A stretch of 10,671 nucleotides of DNA from Planctomycetota bacterium (GTDB taxonomy: Bacteria; Planctomycetota; UBA11346). How positions within the stretch are numbered: the first letter of the stretch is position 1; each line of letters starts with the position of its first letter. The notes below the pieces were generated by a model. It was given only the letters and a program-made list of their open reading frames with translations, had not been told where the DNA came from and did no database searches. Where the stretch lies: the NCBI GenBank assembly GCA_024641365.1, contig JAHEDF010000092.1, forward strand, positions 1 through 10,671, read 5' to 3'. Of this stretch, positions 1 through 5,699 are shown piece after piece. Position numbers and translations under genes: made by a program.

Positions 1-201
1 ACACCGTATTACGAATTAGCAGATGGTCGCATCATCTATTGGGAACACGTCAATGAACGTGTTGTTGTGCTAATCAAAGCGGGGTCAGAAGCCGCCGCAG
101 ATGCAGAAGCCGCAAAGTCAGCCGCAGCTAAAGCCGCCGCAGATGCTGCTGCAGAAGCCGCGGCCGCAGGAGCAGAAGGCAAAAAAGATCCTGCGCCCTA
201 A
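1..201 (+). CDS. C-terminal end of an unidentified protein with an Ala-rich tail (partial)
   Basis: Only the last 66 codons and a TAA stop are in the window; the start lies upstream. The first 28 residues look like a compact strand-rich end (YYELADGRIIYW, then NERVVVLIKAG). The last ~38 residues are a low-complexity tail of Ala with Asp, Glu and Lys, ending KKDPAP. The tail is partly built from a 15-nt direct repeat (90-104 and 132-146), which suggests growth by slippage or small duplications. I do not recognise the family. Ala/Glu/Lys tails occur as helical or disordered extensions on many proteins and do not give a function. The frame is supported by its agreement with the terminator 40 nt downstream. 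Confidence 0.7.
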   Translation, partial: TPYYELADGRIIYWEHVNERVVVLIKAGSEAAADAEAAKSAAAKAAADAAAEAAAAGAEGKKDPAP

Positions 202-240
202 ATGCAAATAAAGTTGGCCTGAGAAAGCCTCTTTCACTAC

Positions 241-273
241 TACCCCAATGGTACATGCCATTGGGGTATTTTT
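241..273 (+). terminator. Intrinsic terminator of the upstream gene
   Basis: A perfect 11-bp stem (241-251 with 258-268, TACCCCAATGG / CCATTGGGGTA) with a 6-nt loop is followed directly by TTTTT at 269-273. It lies 40 nt after the stop codon at 201, so it separates the upstream gene from the secretin operon. Confidence 0.9.
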
Positions 274-420
274 ATGGCTCGAAATACATGGATCTTTGAT
301 TCAGATCTATAAATGAGTTGAAAGCTCTCTAACAAAACGGCACAAATATGTAACTATCGGGGTAATAGACTGTATTTTTAAACCCCATCATCTAGTTAAC
401 AATGCAACTATTTTAAACCG

Positions 421-545
421 CGAGTGGGTGCTTCACCGCGGCAAAAACAGGGTCACCGTGAGTGACACGAAGCTACATGGAAGACGGGCGGGGGTTTTTT
501 CCTGGACAGGGTAACCTAGCTTGCCTCGCTACCGTTTCACCCTCG
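421..545 (+). promoter_or_regulatory. Structured leader RNA, candidate divergent c-di-GMP-I (GEMM-like) riboswitch
   Basis: Seen: an outer stem closes the element (421-423 and 426-430 with 543-545 and 538-542, 8 bp with a 2-nt bulge), continued by CGG 439-441 with CCG 532-534. Inside is a hairpin 452-456/462-466 that can also present a GTGA (GNRA) tetraloop, then ACGAAGCTACATGG (467-480). The GCTA in it pairs with TAGC 517-520 (AAGCTA/TAGCTT). The 3' end reads CTCGCTACCG. This order (CGGCAAA, GNRA hairpin, ACG..AAGCTAC, TAGC.., GCTACCG) resembles GEMM-I RNAs. Against it: the core GACGCAAAGC is two bases short, the AAACC/GG pair flanking the hairpin is not canonical, and there are about 4 extra bases in the 3' part. 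A class assignment needs a covariance-model search. Confidence 0.35.
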
Positions 546-636
546 GTGTCTGATCTCGACAGGGTCGCGCAGACGTATGATGTCGGCGTATTTTACGCTA
601 CTATTCAATCGCTGGTGAATTAGGTGTCGATCTCGA

Positions 637-653
637 GCAGCTAATTTAGCTGC
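637..653 (+). promoter_or_regulatory. Hairpin next to the ribosome binding site of the first secretin gene
   Basis: A perfect 7-bp inverted repeat (GCAGCTA 637-643, TAGCTGC 647-653) with a 3-nt loop ends 10 nt before AAGGAG (663-668). There is no T tract, so it is not an intrinsic terminator. It could affect ribosome access or be the expression platform of the leader RNA upstream (inference). Confidence 0.4.
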
Positions 654-2766
654 ATTTGCATCAAGGAGTTGCAATGTCCAGTTCACGGCTGACCGCCCTC
701 GTACCTGCTCTTATTGCCATGGCATTGCCTATGGCAGCTGGTGAAGGCGAAACAACGACACCGGGCCCAGCGCTCACGCCGGAGCAAGAAGCATTTTGGA
801 AGGAATTCCAAGGCGGTGCTCTCACCAAAGCGCAAGTCGAAGCGGAAGCAAAATATGTAACCGCACGGGCGGCATTCCAAGATGCGCGTTTTGTTGAAGC
901 GCGTGAATTGGTTGAAGAAGCCATTAAAATATTCCCGTCGCATGTTGGTGCTCAAGAATTACGCCAATCTGTTTTGGCGGTTCTGAGCCAACGTGATAAT
1001 CGCTTACAAATGGCAGCGTCGTGGTATCACGCGCAGCAAGATGTTAAAACACAAGAAATTGCCGTGCGACTTGCTGCACTCTTGGAGAGTGGCGATAAAA
1101 AAATGGCAGCCGGTGATTATGCTGGTGCTGAATTAGATTATGATCGCGTTGACGTTGGTCTGCGTAGTTTCCCTTATGAATTTGATTGGGGCACCTTGCC
1201 AACGCAGGTCGCCGCGAAAAAACAAGAAGCCCGCGCCAAGGCTCGTGATGCAGCACTCAAAAATCAAACTGAGCAACGCAATTTAGCAGCTGAACGTGCT
1301 CGCGAACAAGCGGATGCACAGGCAGCAGCACTCAAAGCAAAAGTTGATGAATTAATGAAGCGTGGCAAAGAATCGTATGCACGTAAAGATTATAAACGCG
1401 CTGAAGTTGACGCATGGAATGCTTATGAATTAGATCGTCGTCGCGAAGATGCACGTGGGCTCTATTTAGATGCGCGCCGTGCTGGTCATAATCAATTTGA
1501 TGACCGTTATCGTGAAGAACGCTTGGAACGTTTAGCTCGTGTACACGAAGAATTACACAAATCATTAGTGCCACAAAATGAATTGTTAGTTTACCCAGAA
1601 GATTGGCAAATTCGTGCCTTGCGTAAGCCACAAGAATTGGGTTCAGCTAAAGAAGAACCATGGGTGGCTCAATTACGTGAGCGATTAGAACAACGCATTA
1701 CGTTTGAATTCCAAGACACCGGCTTCGAAGACGTAATTAATTTCTTACGTCAAGTAACTGGAACAACTATTGTTGTCGCACCAGATGTTATCGCAGCAGG
1801 CGGAAGTGCGGTCACCCTAAAAGTTAAAGATATGCGTTTTGGCGACGCATTAAAATGGATTTTACAATTAACAAACCTTAAAATGGCTTTGCAAAATCAG
1901 GCTATTTATATTTCGTCAGAACCAATTCTCGGCGCTATTGCTTTGCGCATGTATGATGTCACTGACTTAATTTCCCCAGTGCAAGACTTCCCAGGTAAAG
2001 AGCTCTCTTTAAGCGCTGTTGCCGATGCAAATCTTGGCGGTGGTGGCGGCGGTGGTTTTTCGCTCTTTAAAATGGATGCTGCAGAAGAAGCCGCTACCAT
2101 TGATCCAGACCAACTCGTTGAATTTATCCAACAGAACGTCGCGCCAACGAGTTGGGAAGGTGAAGGCGTTGGTATTGAACAACGTGCAGGTTCAACGTTG
2201 TTTGTCAGTCAAACTCCTGAAGTACATGCATTAATTGAACAGTTATTAACCAATATGCGCAACCAATCGAAGTTGCAGGTTAATATCAGTGTCCAAATTT
2301 TAGATGTCAGAAAAGGATTCTTTGAAGAAATTGGCTTTCAATATACAGACGTCACGCAAGGCGATCCGGCAAATAATTTAGCCAGTATTTCTCCCTATCC
2401 TAATTTAATTGATGGCACTCCTGATCCGAACCCAAATACATTAGGTGATGGTTATTTACGCTTAAACAACACGCTCGCATATAACGGCGCTTTGACCCAA
2501 CGTATGCCATCCAATGCATCGTCCTCGACATCACAAAATAATACTGCTGGTGGCCGTGGCTTATTAATTGATGGCTCGTGGCATCCGTTTAGTTTCTTGG
2601 GAACGGATCAATTAAATGCACTGTTCTCAGCATTTGAGCAAGAAACTGACGCGCAAATTCTTGAGCATCCAGTTATCACCTGCTTCAATGGCCAACGTGC
2701 GCATACATCCTTTATTCATCAATATGCATACATTGCTGACTATGACATTGTTAACTATACGTTTGA

Positions 2767-2773
2767 CCCAAAA
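2767..2773 (+). other. Potential -1 slippery heptamer C CCA AAA at the frameshift point
   Basis: In the upstream frame the codons read GAC CCA AAA, giving the X XXY YYZ pattern C CCA AAA. A -1 slip here would re-pair as CCC AAA and continue into the barrel frame. The heptamer lies within the only stretch (2767-2788) where both frames are open. A joined product would still be four residues shorter than the paralogs here, so a 13-nt deletion explains the data more simply. Confidence 0.25.
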
Positions 2774-3201
2774 ATTACGGTAATATATTAGATGTCCGTC
2801 CAATTGTTAGCTCTGATCGTAAATATATCACCTTGGATATGCGTCCATCATCGGTGAAGCCAGTTCAGTTTGTTATCGAAAACTTGGTGGCGCCACGTAT
2901 TGGTGCTGCTGGTAACGTGTTGATTATTTACGGGTTCTTTAACTATCCTATTGAATTACCGATTGTTCAGGTGGATGAATTACGCACATCCGTCATGATT
3001 CCTGATAAAGGCACGCTTTTACTCGGTGGTTATTCCAGCTCGTTACGTCAGCGCACCCATTCGGGCATTCCATTCCTAAGCCATATCCCTTTCTTGGGAC
3101 GCCTATTTAGTCAAAATGGTGTGTACGATGAAAATCGTCGCATATTCTTTTTGCTAAATGCTGAAATTCTGGACTTAGGCGAGAAGGAAGCACTCCAGTA
3201 A
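2767..3201 (+). pseudogene. C-terminal barrel portion of secretin paralog 1, in the -1 frame
   Basis: This frame opens right after a TGA at 2764-2766 and reads PKNYGNILDV, then SSDRKYITLDMRPSS, matching YGTVLDV and SADKKYITLTLRPTN in paralog 3. It ends with KGTLLLGGY and the conserved IPFLSHIPFLGRLF. TTG 2833 and ATG 2839 are the first possible starts inside it, but neither has a good ribosome binding site and both lie within the barrel. I therefore treat it as the tail of the upstream gene rather than a separate gene. Its TAA overlaps the ATG of the next gene by one base. Confidence 0.75.
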
Positions 3202-5699
3202 TGATGCGCTCGCAAGGCATGTCAGAACGGATGCACAAATCCGTACGGCATAATCGCAGTATTGGCCTCGTGTCAGTACTGCTGGGCCTAACCATGTCAT
3301 TGCAAGCTCCTGTCGCTTATACGGAAGAATTGGTGAGCGAAGACCATCGCAATGCTGCTACTGAAGCCACGTTAGTGGCAGCTGAAGCAGCTCGTTCACA
3401 AGGCGATTTAGTAACGGCGCGTGAATTAGTGCTCAGCGCTATTACTAGTAATCCAAATAATGCCGTAGCCCGTAAATTATTAGCGCAAATTGATAGCCAA
3501 ATTGCAGGCACTCCAGCTGCGTTAGACGGTGACCCAGTTGGCGGCGATATTCGAATGCAAGCAACATTGGCTGAATCGCGCATGTTAATGGTCCGCGCAG
3601 AATTACTGGCCTCAGGCAATCGATTTGAAGACGCTATTGTGCTGTTGTCGCAAGCTCGCATCAGCGTGCTTCCCTATCAGGATAACGAGGTTGTTCGCGA
3701 CATCATTCAACACTTGGACGCAACATTGGTGACTTATCGTAAGCACCATTTATTGACCAAGGACGAAACTGATCGTCAAAATCGTTTAATGGCTCGGATG
3801 AGCGCAGAAGAACAGCGGAACGAAAATGTTAAGAGTGAGAAATCACTCATTCGTGCCCGTATAGCCCACATCGAAGCACTAGAAGCAAAAGCATTTTATG
3901 AATCGGCACTTGCTGCGTGCCGTAAATTGGTTGATGACTATCCAGGATATGCTCGCATAGAAACGCTTTATGCACGCTTAATTACCAAGGCACATAAAGA
4001 TCGTGAATTAACGACGGAAGAACGACGAGAAAACTTACTGCAAGAAGTGCATGAGCGGTTAAACCGTTCGCTAATTCCAGAAGGTTTTGACGGCTGGCCA
4101 ACTTATCCAAAAGATTGGCATGAGCGTAATAACACCCTAGGCCAATTAGATGCGCCAACAGAATTAGAACCCTGGGAAGCAGCACTCAATGAAAAACTAG
4201 CACTTCGTCTTAGCTATAATATTGCCGGACAAAATGCTGTTGAAGTGCTCAATGCTTTAGCCAAGCAAGCAAACATTAATTTAATTATTGATCCATCAAT
4301 TTTAGCAGGTGGTGATAAATTAGTAACTTTACGTGCAAATGATATTACCTTCAGAAATACTCTGTCTTGGATCACGCGACAAGCCGACACAACGTGGCAT
4401 ATTGCAAAAGGTGCTGTGTATGTTGGCGGAGAACAAGAATCGCAACCAGTATTAGCGGTCTATGAAGTGTCTGATTTACTTTTTGCCCCGAAAGACCAAG
4501 TGGGGCCTCAAATATCCTTTGATCAACTTTCTCGAGCTGGCGCGGCTGGCACCGGTGGTGGCGGCGGTTTTAATTTATTCCAGATGGGTGCTGACGAAAC
4601 CACTACGGCCATTAGCCCAGAAGATTTAGTCGATTTGATTCAGCAAGCAGTGAATCCTGCCGTGTGGTCGCAAGAGGGCTATGGTATATCAGTTCGTGGG
4701 ACAACATTAATAGTCACTGCTCCAACCGCGACTCATTTAATGATTCAACAATTTATTCGTTCACAATCACATGTAAAAAATAAATTAGTGCGTGTTGATG
4801 CGCGATGGATTACTATTACAGACGGCTATTTAGAAGAGATTGGCGTTGATTGGCGTAGCCCAGAATTATTGTCGCTTCCTAATTTCGCTAATGGCAATCC
4901 AAATGAAAATGGCGTCCACAGAATGACAACAGATTTTGATCATTCTGGAACACTGACTAATAATTTACCAAGTACTGGCGTCACGATTAATCCAGCGACA
5001 GCAGCTACCGGACTTAATTTACAAGCGACTTTGGTTGATGCGATACAAGCGTCTGCCATATTCAGTGCTGTTGAACGAACCAATAAAGCAATGGTTCTCG
5101 AGTCACCGACATTAGTGACATTAAATGGTGTAAGAGCGCACACATTTATGGGTTCGCAGTATGCTTATATTAGTGATTACGGTACAGCTGCTCCAACTGG
5201 GACCCTTGACGGCACCCTAGACCCAGTCATTTCCGTGCTAAATTTAGGCGCAATTCTTGATATTAAGCCATACATCAGCGCTGATGGTAAATATGTGACG
5301 ATGGAATTTCGCCCATCCATTTCGAACTTAGTGCAAACGTTAATTGAAACGATTGGCGTTCCTCGTTTTATTCCCACGGGACAAATGCCGGATCCAAATG
5401 GTGGCCCACCAATTATTACTGGGCAAATTGTGACCCAGGGATTTCAATTAGAATTACCAAATATTTTGGTACGTGAAGTGTCGACAATGATTACCGTCCC
5501 TGATGGCGGCACTCTTTTAGTTGGCGGTTTCGAATCAATGACCGAACAACAAACTTCTGCGCATATCCCATTTTTAGGCCATATCCCATTTTTGGGACGG
5601 CTATTCGGCAAACGCGGGCGCTACAGCAACCGCTCCAAGCTCTACTTGCTGGCCGATATCAATATCATCAACTACGCTGAACTGGAGGCGAAACTGTGA
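3201..5699 (+). CDS. Secretin-family outer-membrane protein, paralog 2
   Basis: 832 residues if started at ATG 3201, which overlaps the preceding stop (TAATG). GAGAAGGAAG at 3181-3190 is a usable, slightly distant ribosome binding site. ATG 3204, 3219 and 3231 are alternative starts that would shorten a long basic n-region. Layout: signal peptide (~1-40, core IGLVSVLLGLTMSL); TPR-like pairs (~56-93, 129-160, 226-260) with charged helices between; linker with SLIP and YPKDW (~289-306); N0/STN-type domain (~331-408); Gly-rich linker TGGGGG followed by FNLFQMGADE (~451-466); second N-domain (~472-520); secretin barrel (~528-825) with VPDGGTLLVGGF and IPFLGHIPFLGRLF. The last motif matches the conserved secretin C-terminal signature. 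No pilotin-binding S-domain follows, since it ends ~30 residues later. It probably forms or contributes to an outer-membrane export channel; the substrate is unknown. It overlaps the next gene by 4 nt (GTGA). Confidence 0.88.
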   Translation: MMRSQGMSERMHKSVRHNRSIGLVSVLLGLTMSLQAPVAYTEELVSEDHRNAATEATLVAAEAARSQGDLVTARELVLSAITSNPNNAVARKLLAQIDSQIAGTPAALDGDPVGGDIRMQATLAESRMLMVRAELLASGNRFEDAIVLLSQARISVLPYQDNEVVRDIIQHLDATLVTYRKHHLLTKDETDRQNRLMARMSAEEQRNENVKSEKSLIRARIAHIEALEAKAFYESALAACRKLVDDYPGYARIETLYARLITKAHKDRELTTEERRENLLQEVHERLNRSLIPEGFDGWPTYPKDWHERNNTLGQLDAPTELEPWEAALNEKLALRLSYNIAGQNAVEVLNALAKQANINLIIDPSILAGGDKLVTLRANDITFRNTLSWITRQADTTWHIAKGAVYVGGEQESQPVLAVYEVSDLLFAPKDQVGPQISFDQLSRAGAAGTGGGGGFNLFQMGADETTTAISPEDLVDLIQQAVNPAVWSQEGYGISVRGTTLIVTAPTATHLMIQQFIRSQSHVKNKLVRVDARWITITDGYLEEIGVDWRSPELLSLPNFANGNPNENGVHRMTTDFDHSGTLTNNLPSTGVTINPATAATGLNLQATLVDAIQASAIFSAVERTNKAMVLESPTLVTLNGVRAHTFMGSQYAYISDYGTAAPTGTLDGTLDPVISVLNLGAILDIKPYISADGKYVTMEFRPSISNLVQTLIETIGVPRFIPTGQMPDPNGGPPIITGQIVTQGFQLELPNILVREVSTMITVPDGGTLLVGGFESMTEQQTSAHIPFLGHIPFLGRLFGKRGRYSNRSKLYLLADINIINYAELEAKL

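Larger units (their letters stand above)
202..673 (+). other. Non-coding leader region upstream of the secretin operon
   Basis: This 472-nt stretch holds the terminator (241-273), an AT-rich part (about 274-418) where a promoter would be expected, a GC-rich structured part (421-545), and a hairpin just before the ribosome binding site (637-653). I could not find a convincing paired -35/-10: TTGAAA at 318-323 has no good -10 at 16-18 nt. No open frame here looks like a gene. The 400 nt between terminator and start codon implies a long untranslated leader. Confidence 0.6.
674..3201 (+). pseudogene. Secretin-family outer-membrane protein, paralog 1, interrupted by a -1 frameshift
   Basis: The start is ATG 674, with AAGGAG at 663-668 and a 5-nt spacer; an in-frame TTG at 656 is upstream of that site and is unlikely. 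The uninterrupted frame gives 705 residues to TAG 2789-2791. Layout: signal peptide (~1-23, hydrophobic core then AAG/EG); TPR-like helical pairs (~56-95, 134-169, 225-263) with an Ala/Arg/Glu coiled coil (~179-229); linker with SLVP and YPEDW (~291-311); N0/STN-type domain (~340-415); Gly run (~455-461); second N-domain (~478-530); start of the secretin barrel (from ~535). The remaining barrel (YGNILDV, LLLGGY, IPFLSHIPFLGRLF) continues in the -1 frame up to TAA 3199-3201. Both paralogs have 18 nt between the DP codons and the (Y/L)G codons; this copy has 5, a net loss of 13. The fragment ending at 2791 lacks most of the barrel and should not form a channel. Alternatives are sequence error or programmed frameshifting. 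Confidence 0.75.

Noticed and set aside
90..146. Tandem repeat array or CRISPR-like repeat in the upstream gene
   Set aside because: The 15-nt repeat is within an in-frame Ala-rich coding tail and occurs twice only; it is low-complexity coding sequence.
318..352. Promoter with TTGAAA (318-323) as -35
   Set aside because: The nearest acceptable -10-like hexamer (TATGTA, 347-352) is 23 nt away, outside the normal spacing.
656..673. TTG 656 as the start of secretin paralog 1
   Set aside because: It lies upstream of the AAGGAG site that serves ATG 674, and the extra residues would only lengthen the signal peptide n-region.
2833..3201. Separate 122-residue gene starting at TTG 2833
   Set aside because: It begins in the middle of the secretin barrel without a ribosome binding site, and the same frame is homologous to the paralogs for about 20 codons upstream. 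It is the tail of the broken paralog 1.
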